Of a stretch of 61,334 nucleotides of DNA, positions 15,734 to 24,182 are shown piece by piece (position 1 is the stretch's first letter; each line of letters starts with the position of its first letter). Under the pieces are notes generated by a model, which worked only from the letters and a program-made list of their open reading frames with translations, did no database searches and was not told the DNA's origin. Position numbers and translations under genes: made by a program. Source of the DNA: Pseudomonadota bacterium (lineage in GTDB: Bacteria; Pseudomonadota; Alphaproteobacteria; Rhizobiales; Beijerinckiaceae). The DNA lies in contig JAEXGT010000026.1 of the NCBI GenBank assembly GCA_023450615.1, positions 1 to 61,334 of the forward strand. The letters are read 5' to 3'.

Positions 15734-16519
15734 ATGACGATTTTCAGCACGATGGCTCAGCACATCGATGTTGTCAGTGATAGTCTTCACTACGCATCGC
15801 TCAGTGCAAGCCATGCCGTCCACGGCCTTGGTATGGCCGTTGGCGACGGCGCACAGGCAGGGCAGGCGTCCAACGACCTGATCATCCTGGCGCAGAATGC
15901 AGCTCCTGCCGCTCCGGGCACCGGCGCCGATTTCGCGGAACGCGTGAAAAACGTCGCCCAGGAGGAGCAGCTTGGATGGCTCTCCACCATCGGCCGCCAC
16001 TTCATCGGCGTCTTCCAACAGGGCGGCCAGGTCTTCACCGGTTTCGTGACCGGCATCATTCCGACCCTGATCGTGCTGATGACCGCCTTCTATGCGGTCA
16101 CGGAAATCGTCGGCGAGCAGCGGGTGCACGGATTGGCGCGCGCCGCGGGCCGCATCGCCCTGACGCGCTACACGGTGCTGCCCGTGATGGCGATGTTCTT
16201 CCTCACCAACCCGATGGCCTACACCTTCGGCACCTTCCTTGAAGAGAAGCACAAGCCGGCCTTCTACGACTCGGCCGTGTCCTTCTGTCATCCCATCACC
16301 GGCCTGTTCCCCCATGCCAATGCGGGCGAATACTTCGTGTGGGGCGGCGTTCTGGTGGCTCTGCAGCAGCTCGAAGCTGCCGGAAAGCTGCCGGCCGGAT
16401 GGCACATCAATCTTGCCGTCTGGTACTTCATCGTCGGCGTCGTCGTGATCTTCATCAGAGGCGTCGTGACGGAAAAGATTACGCAGATCATGGCTCGCCG
16501 CGAAGGCGTGAAGCTCTAA
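15734..16519 (+). CDS. srlA: PTS glucitol/sorbitol-type EIIC subunit
   Basis: The 261-residue membrane protein matches EIIC-Gut from about residue 82 on: GVFQQGGQVFTGFVTGIIPT, FFLTNPMAYTFGTFLEEKHKP, SFCHPITGLFPHANAGEYFV and a final IRGVVTEKITQIM. Known SrlA proteins are about 187 residues, so the first ~80 residues are an extra N-terminal region, Ala-rich and hydrophilic (AAPAAPGTGADFAERV), of unknown role. ATG 15734 follows GGAGGG. It forms, with SrlE and SrlB, the permease that phosphorylates a polyol on entry; glucitol is the family name, not proof of substrate. Confidence 0.9.
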   Translation: MTIFSTMAQHIDVVSDSLHYASLSASHAVHGLGMAVGDGAQAGQASNDLIILAQNAAPAAPGTGADFAERVKNVAQEEQLGWLSTIGRHFIGVFQQGGQVFTGFVTGIIPTLIVLMTAFYAVTEIVGEQRVHGLARAAGRIALTRYTVLPVMAMFFLTNPMAYTFGTFLEEKHKPAFYDSAVSFCHPITGLFPHANAGEYFVWGGVLVALQQLEAAGKLPAGWHINLAVWYFIVGVVVIFIRGVVTEKITQIMARREGVKL

Positions 16520-16538
16520 GCGGCGATGGGAGGGTGCC

Positions 16539-17558
16539 ATGGAAAAAAAGTTTAAAGCAGTTCGCGTCGATCGTGGGTCAAGCGGCTGGGGCGGCCCCCT
16601 GGTCATCAAGCCGACGGCGCAGAAGGATAAGATCGTTGCCGTGACCGGTGGCGGCATTCCTCCGCTGGCGCAGAAGCTTGCGGACATGACCGGCGCAACC
16701 GTCGTCGACGGCTTCCGCGCTCCGCCTGTCGAGGGCGAGATCGCTGCCGTCGTGATCGATTGCGGCGGAACCGCCCGGTGCGGCGTTTATCCACGCAAGC
16801 GCATTCCGACCGTCAACCTGACGCCTGTCGGACAATCGGGTCCGCTCGCCCAGTTCATCACGGAAGACATCTATGTGTCGGGCGTGAAGGAAGCCAACCT
16901 GTCCTATGCCGACGAGTCGGACATCCCGACACCTGCCTCGGCGGGCGCTTCGGATCTGTCGCCGTCCGTCGGCGCGGCTGCAGATGAGGCCCGTGAGGAT
17001 CTCGCCCATACGCCGCCGCCTTCCGGCGGCCTCATCAAGATCGTCACCAGCGTCGGCCGCGTGATGGGCCGTGCGGTTGCGATCTTCTTCAATGCCGGAC
17101 GCCGGACGATCGATCAGGTCATCCGCAACGTGCTGCCGTTCATGGCCTTCGTGACCATGCTGATCGGCTTCATCCTCTATACCGGCATCGGCGACCTGCT
17201 GGCGCAGCCCATGGGTCCGCTCGCCAACAACATTGTGGGCCTCATCATTCTCGCGGCCATCTGCGGCCTGCCGTTCCTCTCGCCCATCCTTGGGCCTGGA
17301 GCGGTCATCGCGCAGGTGATCGGCGTGGCGATCATCGGCCCGCAGATTGCGAACGGAACCATTGCACCCGCAATGGCCCTTCCGGCGTTGTTCGCCTACA
17401 ACGCGCAGGTCGGCTGCGACTTCGTTCCCGTCGGTCTCGCCCTTGGCGAAGCCAAGCCGAAGACCATCGAGATCGGCGTTCCCGCCGTTCTGCTGAGCCG
17501 CCAGATCACTGGACCGCTCGCGGTTCTGATCGCCTATGGAGCGAGCTTCTTCCTCTAA
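16539..17558 (+). CDS. srlE: PTS glucitol/sorbitol-type EIIB subunit with membrane domain
   Basis: This 339-residue protein has an N-terminal EIIB-Gut domain with the phosphorylation region DCGGTARCGVYPRKRIPT (Cys75, with a second Cys at 81) and QSGPLAQFITEDIYVSGV. An acidic Ala/Ser linker (about 125-165) and a C-terminal membrane domain follow (FMAFVTMLIGFILYTGIGD, GLPFLSPILGPGAVIAQVIG). Length and order match SrlE. GGGAGG precedes the ATG. It lies 19 bp after the EIIC gene and 15 bp before EIIA, one operon. It receives phosphate from EIIA and passes it to the incoming substrate. Confidence 0.93.
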   Translation: MEKKFKAVRVDRGSSGWGGPLVIKPTAQKDKIVAVTGGGIPPLAQKLADMTGATVVDGFRAPPVEGEIAAVVIDCGGTARCGVYPRKRIPTVNLTPVGQSGPLAQFITEDIYVSGVKEANLSYADESDIPTPASAGASDLSPSVGAAADEAREDLAHTPPPSGGLIKIVTSVGRVMGRAVAIFFNAGRRTIDQVIRNVLPFMAFVTMLIGFILYTGIGDLLAQPMGPLANNIVGLIILAAICGLPFLSPILGPGAVIAQVIGVAIIGPQIANGTIAPAMALPALFAYNAQVGCDFVPVGLALGEAKPKTIEIGVPAVLLSRQITGPLAVLIAYGASFFL

Positions 17559-17573
17559 CCAAAAAAGAGATCC

Positions 17574-17957
17574 ATGACCGTTTTCTACCAGACCAAGATC
17601 ACCGATGTCGGCCCCGAAGTTCCTGAACTCATCGAAGGCGGCGTCCTGATCCTTTACGCAGCGGGTGCGCCGCCGGAGCTTGCAGAAGTTTCGGTGCTGC
17701 ACGATGTGCAGGCTGGGCCGACGGCGGACGTTCCGCCGGTCGGGGCCGTGCTTCGCATCGGCAATGTGTCCGCCACGCTCACGGCTGTTGGGGAACTGGC
17801 ATGGAAGAAAGTTGCGGATATCGGCCACGTCGTCATCAATTTCGACGGGGCCGATACCGCCAGGCGTCCGGGGGAGCTGTGCGCTTCCCCGGTCGATACC
17901 GCCACTCTGCTCGGCGCTCTCATTTCGGGTGCTGAGATCGTCATTGAGACCGCCTAG
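17574..17957 (+). CDS. srlB: PTS glucitol/sorbitol-type EIIA subunit
   Basis: This 127-residue protein begins like SrlB (MTVFYQTKITDVGPEV) and keeps the likely phospho-histidine at position 43 (VSVLHDVQAG) and the AVGELAWKKVADIGHVVINF core. It transfers phosphate from HPr to EIIB. It is slightly longer than the E. coli protein. Downstream, a hairpin with a T-run separates it from the HPr-EI gene, so EI may be expressed at a different level. Substrate specificity is not set by this subunit. Confidence 0.92.
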   Translation: MTVFYQTKITDVGPEVPELIEGGVLILYAAGAPPELAEVSVLHDVQAGPTADVPPVGAVLRIGNVSATLTAVGELAWKKVADIGHVVINFDGADTARRPGELCASPVDTATLLGALISGAEIVIETA

Positions 17958-17986
17958 GACGGGCCTTTATTTGCCGAAATATTTGT

Positions 17987-18012
17987 GCGGCGACCCTGTC
18001 GCCGCCCTTTTT
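17987..18012 (+). terminator. Intra-operon terminator or attenuator
   Basis: A 7-bp GC-rich stem (17987-17993 with 17999-18005) is followed by T residues at 18008-18012. It lies between srlB and the HPr-EI gene, whose ribosome site TTGGAG follows immediately, so read-through is probably partial. Confidence 0.65.
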
Positions 18013-18027
18013 CTTTGGAGATGAGCG

Positions 18028-19986
18028 ATGCAGGTTGAACGGATTGTTTGCGTGAGAGTTCGCGATGGGCTGCATGCACGTCCCGCGACGCAATTCGTCA
18101 AGCTCGCGAAAAGCTTCCAGTCCGATATCGAACTTGCCCGCGACGAGCAGAGCGTGAGCGCGAAGAGCTCCGTGAAGCTCATGCTTCTCGGCGTGAAGGA
18201 GAACGACGAGCTCGTCATTCGCGCCAATGGCGAGGACGCAGCCGTCGCCATGGATACGCTCGCCCGTTTTCTCGAAACGCCCGATGCGGGACTGGACGTC
18301 GGCGGCTCGACGGAGAGCGCCGCTGCGGCCCCACAGCCCGCACCTCAACAGGCTTCAAAGTCTACAATAACCGAGAGCTTCAAAGGCATTCCGGCAGGCG
18401 AGGGCGCTGCCCTCGGACCGGTTCATCCCTTCTTCCATGAGGATCTCGTGGCCGACCGTCGCCAGATCCCCCTGGACAAGATCGAGGAGGAGGTTCTGCG
18501 CTACGAGGCCGCCGTCGCCCAGACGGTCGCAGCTCTTCTCGAAGGACGCGAGCAGGCAGGGCTCAAGCCGGACGATCTCCAGATCATCGATGCTTTGGTC
18601 GACGTGGCTCACGATGCCGAACTCGTCGAGCAGATCAAAGGCCGCATCCGCAATGGTGACGATGCCGTCCATGCGACCATGGCCGCCGGTGAGGAGCTGG
18701 CCCGCAGCTTCGAGGCCATGAGCGATGCCTATATCCGTGCGCGGGCGGAGGATATCCGTGGCGTTGCGCGCAACATCGCCCTGACCCTGCTGGGCCGCAA
18801 GGACGCGACCTTGGCCGATGTGCCGGAGGGCGCGATCATCGTTGCCGAAGAAATCAGCGCCTGGGATTTCGCGAAGGCCCCCATCGGCCGCATCGGCGGA
18901 ATCCTCTGCACGACCGGTTCTACCACGTCGCATGTGGCCATTATGGCGAGAACTCACGGCCTTCCGGCCGTGCTTGGCTACAATGGCTCCCTCGAAGCGC
19001 TGCGCGCGGCAAAGACCGTCGCCATCGACGGCGGCACCGGCGAGGTGGTGCTCGATCCCTCCGAGGATGTCGCAGCGGCTTACCGCGAGCGCATCCGTAA
19101 GGAGGCCGAGGCGCGGGCTCAGCTGGCTGCCTTTGCGCATGTCGAGCCGAAGACCCGCGACGGACAGCTGATCGAGGTCGCCGCCAATCTTGGCTCGCTC
19201 AGCGAGGTCGATGCGGCCTTGAAAGCCGGCGCCATGGGCGTGGGCCTGTTCCGCACCGAGCTGCTCTTCATGGAACGCAAGGTGCTGCCGACCGAAGACG
19301 AGCAAGCGGCAATCTATACCGAGCTCGCCCGCGCTTTCGCCCCGCGCCCGGTGATCGTGCGCACGCTCGATGTGGGCGGTGACAAGCCCGTGGCGGGCAT
19401 CGAATTTCCCGAAGAGGAAAACCCGTTCCTGGGCTGGCGCGGCGTCCGCATGTGCCTGGATCAGCCGGAGATCTTCCGCCCGCAGCTGAAGGCGCTTTTG
19501 CGCGCTGCTATCGTCGGCAACATCAAGGTCATGGTTCCGATGATCGCCGACATTTCGGAGCTGCGCGCGGTCAAGGCGTTGGTGGAAGAGTGCAGGTCGG
19601 AGCTGCGTCAGCAGAACGTTCCTTTCGGCGAGATCGAGCTTGGGATCATGATGGAAACGCCTGCCGCCGCCCTCACCGCCGACGAGCTGGCGAAGGAGGC
19701 CGACTTTTTCTCCGTCGGCACCAACGATCTGACGCAATATGTCATGGCCGCCGACCGGCTCAACCCGCGTCTCGTCAAGCTCAACCGCGCGGATCATCCC
19801 GCTGTTCTGAAGGCCGTGGACCTGATCTGCCAGGCTGCGAAGAAGGCCGGGATCTGGGTGGGCGTTTGCGGCGAGGCGGCGGCGCGCGAAGATCTCATCC
19901 CCGAGTTCATCCGCATGGGCGTGACCGAGCTGAGCATGAGCCCGGCTTCCATCGCCCGCGCCAAGAAGCGCATCATCGAGCTTTAG
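18028..19986 (+). CDS. Fused HPr-Enzyme I phosphotransferase of the sugar PTS
   Basis: The 652-residue protein combines HPr (about 1-90; active His16 in GLHARPAT), an Ala/Pro linker (about 92-112) and a full Enzyme I (phospho-His302 in TTSHVAIMARTHG, PEP-binding FRTELLFM, VGTNDLTQYVMAADR, Cys614 in GVCGEAAA). There is no EIIA domain, and no GAF domain as in the nitrogen-PTS PtsP. It would take phosphate from PEP and feed both PTS permeases in this window. Having EI and HPr fused inside a Gut operon makes the system self-sufficient. Its stop overlaps the convergent gene by 4 bp. Confidence 0.93.
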   Translation: MQVERIVCVRVRDGLHARPATQFVKLAKSFQSDIELARDEQSVSAKSSVKLMLLGVKENDELVIRANGEDAAVAMDTLARFLETPDAGLDVGGSTESAAAAPQPAPQQASKSTITESFKGIPAGEGAALGPVHPFFHEDLVADRRQIPLDKIEEEVLRYEAAVAQTVAALLEGREQAGLKPDDLQIIDALVDVAHDAELVEQIKGRIRNGDDAVHATMAAGEELARSFEAMSDAYIRARAEDIRGVARNIALTLLGRKDATLADVPEGAIIVAEEISAWDFAKAPIGRIGGILCTTGSTTSHVAIMARTHGLPAVLGYNGSLEALRAAKTVAIDGGTGEVVLDPSEDVAAAYRERIRKEAEARAQLAAFAHVEPKTRDGQLIEVAANLGSLSEVDAALKAGAMGVGLFRTELLFMERKVLPTEDEQAAIYTELARAFAPRPVIVRTLDVGGDKPVAGIEFPEEENPFLGWRGVRMCLDQPEIFRPQLKALLRAAIVGNIKVMVPMIADISELRAVKALVEECRSELRQQNVPFGEIELGIMMETPAAALTADELAKEADFFSVGTNDLTQYVMAADRLNPRLVKLNRADHPAVLKAVDLICQAAKKAGIWVGVCGEAAAREDLIPEFIRMGVTELSMSPASIARAKKRIIEL

Positions 19987-20816
19987 GGCAGGTAGGGCAG
20001 AACCCTCGCATACTCTTCCGTCAGCGCTTGAACGGGAGAGCTCGAATCCATGGCCTCCGTGAATTGCGGGAAGCGGGCTTGCGCCACGAGCCCGCTGCTT
20101 TCCAGAATCTCGGACGTCTTCATGGTGACAGCGGCAGGGCGCTTGGAGGCGATTGCAACCGCAAGCCCGATGACAACGGCGCAGAAGCGGTTCGGCGATT
20201 CCATCATCGCTTGAGAAGCTGGACTTGCGGCCTGCACGGCGTCGAAACGGCGGATCGGACGGGCCATGTCGATCTCGCAGGCGAGGGCCGCGCAAAGCTC
20301 GACCTGCCGCTCGAAATTCTTCACCTCCGGAAACTTGGTCCTGTCCGCCTCGACAATCTCCGCGATCAAGGAACCATAGCGGCTTTGAAGGTTCTGTCTC
20401 ACGAATTCGATGGCATGCTCCGAGACATACACGTTCTCGACGGGCATGCTCCTCAGGAGATGGCGAACGTAGCGATAGATGATCGTGACGAAGTCCGACG
20501 GGCCCCTGGCGTAATTGTTGAGCGATGTATCGCTTAGGAGAAACGAGATCGGCTTGACGGGACCGGACAGGACACGAAGCTCTCCCGGCTCCTGCAATGC
20601 GATCCTCGCCGCCTTCTCAAGCGATCCGAACACGGCATCCGAGAACTGAAGGACAGGCTTTTCGGGCAGCAACTGAAACGGGAGGGACCGGGGGACGAAT
20701 CCGGAGCCGATCGCACCCAAGGTCCTGTCGATCAGGCCAGCCTCATGGCGAACCGTGTAGCGGATCTTCCGAAGCGTATCCCTCGCTCGAAGGAAGGTAA
20801 TGCTTGGCCGTCGCAT
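19983..20816 (-). CDS. Hypothetical protein in the SorC-HAD operon
   Basis: This 277-residue protein has no recognised domain. It starts with a basic stretch (MRRPSITFLRARDTLRKIRY) and is otherwise mixed helical, with a hydrophobic segment near residues 205-220 (CAVVIGLAVAIA) that may be a single buried or membrane helix. It is the third gene of a minus-strand group headed by the SorC regulator and HAD phosphatase and converges with the HPr-EI gene with a 4-bp overlap. The codon use is like its neighbours. Its location between two PTS operons suggests a role tied to them, but nothing in the sequence reveals it. Confidence 0.72.
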   Translation of the reverse strand: MRRPSITFLRARDTLRKIRYTVRHEAGLIDRTLGAIGSGFVPRSLPFQLLPEKPVLQFSDAVFGSLEKAARIALQEPGELRVLSGPVKPISFLLSDTSLNNYARGPSDFVTIIYRYVRHLLRSMPVENVYVSEHAIEFVRQNLQSRYGSLIAEIVEADRTKFPEVKNFERQVELCAALACEIDMARPIRRFDAVQAASPASQAMMESPNRFCAVVIGLAVAIASKRPAAVTMKTSEILESSGLVAQARFPQFTEAMDSSSPVQALTEEYARVLPYLP

Positions 20817-20871
20817 GCTCTGGGTTCCGCAGGGTGTTTTCCTTGAGGCTCAACGATAACGGATCAACGCG

Positions 20872-21525
20872 TTACAGGCCGATATGTTTGCCGATGGCGT
20901 TCCAATCCGCTTCCACATGGTGAGCGCCGGCCTGAAGCAATACCTCCGCATGAGGCTGCTGCAGATGGCTGCCGCCGATATAGCCGATGGCCGTCATGCC
21001 GGCGGCGCGCGCGCCCTGAACGCCGAACGGCGAATCTTCGATGACGACGCAGTTCTCAGGCTCTACGCCCATCCGCTTCGCGGCATGCAGGAACAGATCT
21101 GGAGCGGGCTTGCCGCGCGCCACTTCGCTGGAGCTGAAGAAGTCGTCTCCGAAGAACGGCAACAGGCCCGTGACCTCGAGGCTGAGGCGGATGCGGGTCT
21201 TGTCCGAAGAGGAGGCGACGCAATGGCGATAAGGAAGGCGGTCGAGGAAGGCGAGGATGCCGGGTGTGGGCTTCAGCTTCTCGACGAACAGGGCGCGGGT
21301 CGCCGGCCAGATGTCGTCCGCCGTCTCCGGGCTGATCATGGCGCCGGTTCGGGCGGCGATCCGGGCGAGAATGTCGTCGCGCTTCATGCCGACGCAGGCG
21401 GCGACCATCTCGGGCGTGGCTGCGACGCCCTTGGCCTGGAGCACGGAGCACATGGCCTCGCTTGCGAGAAGCTCGCTGTCGACGAGCACGCCGTCGCAAT
21501 CGAAGATGACAAGTTCCGGAGCCAT
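20872..21525 (-). CDS. HAD-family sugar-phosphate phosphatase (subfamily IA)
   Basis: This 217-residue protein shows all four HAD motifs: DCDGVLVDSE (motif I, about 9-18), ASSSDKTR (II), RGKPAPDLF (III, catalytic Lys) and VVIEDSPFG (IV), with a helical cap in between. The beta-phosphoglucomutase/sugar-phosphatase branch (YieH/YfbT-like) is closest by eye. It could dephosphorylate the product of the neighbouring PTS or detoxify excess sugar phosphate. It lies between the SorC regulator (30 bp upstream) and the 277-residue unknown protein on the same strand. Confidence 0.9.
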   Translation of the reverse strand: MAPELVIFDCDGVLVDSELLASEAMCSVLQAKGVAATPEMVAACVGMKRDDILARIAARTGAMISPETADDIWPATRALFVEKLKPTPGILAFLDRLPYRHCVASSSDKTRIRLSLEVTGLLPFFGDDFFSSSEVARGKPAPDLFLHAAKRMGVEPENCVVIEDSPFGVQGARAAGMTAIGYIGGSHLQQPHAEVLLQAGAHHVEADWNAIGKHIGL

Positions 21526-21555
21526 AAAACGCTTTCGGTCTTTAAAAAAGGGCGG

Positions 21556-22581
21556 TTAAGGGGAGGAAACCCCGACCGCCTTGAGGATCGAAGCGGCCGT
21601 GAACTCGTCGGTGATGAACACCGTCGGCTTCACCATGCGAATGCCGCCGATGATGGCATCGACCTTGTTGGGGCCACCTGATGTGAGGATGCGGTTCGGG
21701 GCGGCGGCGAGGCTGTCGATCGGGATCGCCATGACGCGATCGTTGGTGGGATGATCGACCAGACGGCCATCGAGGCCGTAAAAATAATACAAGAGGTCGC
21801 CGACCGCGCCTTCCTTGATGAGCGAGAGCCTGTCCTGTTCGGAGAAATAGCCGAACCGGTAGGCCGTCGCGTCCGCGGTCATGCCGCCGACGCTGAGCAG
21901 AACGGCATCGAGGGAGCGCGCCGCGTCGAAGATCTCGGACAGGCCGCAGCGATCGATGAGGGTGCGCTTGGTCTCGATGCTGTCCACGAGAGCAGGTGCG
22001 GGCAACAGGAAGCATTCCGACTGAAGCAGCCGGGAGAATTGCCACGCGAACTCGGTGGGGTTGTATTGCTTGGCCTTCACGATGCCGCCGAGGAGCGACA
22101 CGACCGAGATGTCGGGGATCTGGCGGTCGCTGATGAAATGGAGCGCCTGATGCAGGGTTTTGCCCCAGCCGACCCCGATCTTCATGCCCGGTTGCAGGAA
22201 CTCGGAAACGAACTGGCCCGTCGCGGCGGCAATCGGGCCTGTCGGATCGGCATCAGGGGACGAGAGGGGGGCAACCACGGCCTCCCCGATGCCGAAGGCC
22301 CGCTCGAGCGCCATTTCGAGCGCCGTCAGCTCGGAGACATGCCGGTTCAGGGAAATACGGACCTCATGCCGGTCTCTGGCGTCCGACAAGAGGCGCACGA
22401 CGGTGACACGGCCAATGCCCAGCGCATCTGCAATGGCGCTCTGGGTCATCTCTTCCACGTGATACATCCAGGCGGCGCGAAGCCTCAGGCGATCCGAGCG
22501 CCGTCCAATGGAAATCGGGCCGATATCGGCTTCAACGGACGCAGCCGCGGCGTTCTTCTTTCGCGTCTTGCTCTGAGTCAT
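21556..22581 (-). CDS. SorC-family sugar-responsive transcriptional regulator (second of two)
   Basis: This 341-residue protein has a Lys/Ala-rich leader (about 1-28), a helix-turn-helix at about 38-72 (MTQSAIADALGIGRVTVVRLL) and a SorC effector domain (GVGWGKTLHQAL, LSVGGMTADA, ILTSGGPNKVDAIIGGI). Its helix-turn-helix resembles that of the regulator at 575-1549 (AEKLGVTRVKVMRTL), and both have similar upstream motifs. It diverges from the galactitol-type PTS operon and heads a group with the HAD phosphatase. It probably represses the PTS genes until a phosphorylated sugar binds. Confidence 0.9.
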   Translation of the reverse strand: MTQSKTRKKNAAAASVEADIGPISIGRRSDRLRLRAAWMYHVEEMTQSAIADALGIGRVTVVRLLSDARDRHEVRISLNRHVSELTALEMALERAFGIGEAVVAPLSSPDADPTGPIAAATGQFVSEFLQPGMKIGVGWGKTLHQALHFISDRQIPDISVVSLLGGIVKAKQYNPTEFAWQFSRLLQSECFLLPAPALVDSIETKRTLIDRCGLSEIFDAARSLDAVLLSVGGMTADATAYRFGYFSEQDRLSLIKEGAVGDLLYYFYGLDGRLVDHPTNDRVMAIPIDSLAAAPNRILTSGGPNKVDAIIGGIRMVKPTVFITDEFTAASILKAVGVSSP

Positions 22582-22629
22582 GGACAGTTTCTAGCTTAGG
22601 CTTCCTGTCCATACAATAACAGCGATTCC

Positions 22630-22662
22630 CACTGAACATATTGCACCCCCACTAAACAGATG
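22630..22662. promoter_or_regulatory. Candidate SorC operator, tandem sites
   Basis: CACTGAACATATTGCAC (22630-22646) and CACTAAACAGATG (22650-22662) start exactly 20 bp apart, about two helical turns, between the divergent SorC and PTS genes. The second matches CACTGAACAAATG at 1640-1652 in 11 of 13 positions. Binding by SorC is inferred. Confidence 0.5.
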
Positions 22663-22754
22663 ATCTAATTCCTTTCACCACGCCGATGGTCAGGCGGGTC
22701 ATGTCGTGTGCTGGCCGGAGAATGCCAGCTGCGCATTCATTGGGAGGGAAGACC

Positions 22755-24182
22755 ATGGACAGTATTCTGACCGCCTTCAAAGGGGTCGTCGACACGCTCG
22801 GCGCAACGGTTCTGTTGCCGATCATCATTTTCGTCATTGCGCTCGTGCTGGGCGCAAAGCCCGGGCGAGCCTTCCGGGCCGGTCTGACCATCGGCATCGC
22901 CTTCATCGGCATCAACCTGGTGCTGGGCTTGATGCTCACCACCCTTGGCGACGCCGCTCAGGCCATCGTCAAGAACACGGGCATCCAGCGTGACATCGTG
23001 GATGTGGGCTGGCCTTCGGCGGCCGCCATCGCCTTCGGCTCATCGGTCGGCCTGTGGGTGATCCCCATCGGAATCCTGGTCAACGTCGCCCTGCTTCTCG
23101 CGGGCCTGACGAGAACGTTGAACGTCGACGTGTGGAATTTCTGGCATTTCGCCTTCGTCGGCTCGCTCGTCGTCGCTGCCACCGGCAGCCTCGGCTACGG
23201 CCTCCTGGCGGCAGGACTGATGGCGGCGCTCGCGCTGGTCTTCGCCGATTGGACCGCAAAGGGCGTGCAGCGCTTCTACGGCGTTCCCGGCGTGTCCGTG
23301 CCGCATCTGGCCTCCGCGCAGATCGTGCCGATTGCGATTGGCCTGAACTGGCTCATGGACCGCATTCCGGGCATCAACAGCATCCAGCTCGATACCGACA
23401 CCGTGCAGAAGCGCCTCGGCGTCTTCGGCGAGCCCATCGTGCTCGGCCTCATCATCGGCCTCGTTCTCGGGTTTGGCGCCTATTACAATGCAGGCGATGC
23501 GGGCACCGTGATCTCCAAGACTCTGACGACCGGCATCAGCCTCGCGGCCGTGATGCTCCTTCTGCCGCGCATGGTAAAGATCCTCATGGAAGGCCTGATC
23601 CCTGTCTCGGAGGCGGCCCGCGAGTTCGTGCAGAAGCGCGCCGGCGACCGGGAAATCAATGTGGGCCTCGACTCGGCCATCCTGATCGGGCACCCCGCCG
23701 CCATCGCGAGTTCTCTGGTGCTCGTGCCGGTGGCCATCCTGCTCTCGATCATCCTGCCTGGAAACAGGATCATCCTGTTCGCGGATCTGGCGGTCATTCC
23801 GTTCATCGTGGCCATGGCAGCGCCGATCGTGAACGGCAACGTCTTCCGCATGATCGTGATCGGAACGGTGACCCTGATCGTCGGCTTCTATGTGGGCATG
23901 GCGCTTTCGCCGCTCATGACCTCGACCGCGCAGACGGCAGGCTTCCAGATGCCCGCCAACGCCACGCTGATCACCAGCGTCGTGGACGGCTTCCTGTACA
24001 TCCCCTATCTCGTGATCAGCACGATCTCGGCTCTGGGGCTGCTGGGTGTCGGCATCGTTCTCGTCGCCGTTCTCGCGCTTCTCTTCGGGTTCCGCGCCGC
24101 GCCGCGGGCCTGGGAGCGCGTCGCGGGTGCCGAGCCTGAAGAGCCGGTCGTTCAGACCCGCCGCGCGATGCCTGCGGAGTAA
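22755..24182 (+). CDS. gatC: PTS galactitol-type EIIC permease
   Basis: The 475-residue protein is a polytopic membrane protein with about ten helices, matching the galactitol EIIC family (TLGATVLLPIIIFVIALVLG, KNTGIQRDIVDVGWPSAAAI, HPAAIASSLVLVPVAILL, DLAVIPFIVAMAAPIVNGNV). ATG 22755 is chosen because GGGAGGGAA precedes it and upstream codons are not family-like. The C-terminal ~25 residues are a charged cytoplasmic tail. It is followed without gap by EIIA and then EIIB. Galactitol is a family label; related EIICs carry other polyols and pentitols. Confidence 0.88.
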   Translation: MDSILTAFKGVVDTLGATVLLPIIIFVIALVLGAKPGRAFRAGLTIGIAFIGINLVLGLMLTTLGDAAQAIVKNTGIQRDIVDVGWPSAAAIAFGSSVGLWVIPIGILVNVALLLAGLTRTLNVDVWNFWHFAFVGSLVVAATGSLGYGLLAAGLMAALALVFADWTAKGVQRFYGVPGVSVPHLASAQIVPIAIGLNWLMDRIPGINSIQLDTDTVQKRLGVFGEPIVLGLIIGLVLGFGAYYNAGDAGTVISKTLTTGISLAAVMLLLPRMVKILMEGLIPVSEAAREFVQKRAGDREINVGLDSAILIGHPAAIASSLVLVPVAILLSIILPGNRIILFADLAVIPFIVAMAAPIVNGNVFRMIVIGTVTLIVGFYVGMALSPLMTSTAQTAGFQMPANATLITSVVDGFLYIPYLVISTISALGLLGVGIVLVAVLALLFGFRAAPRAWERVAGAEPEEPVVQTRRAMPAE

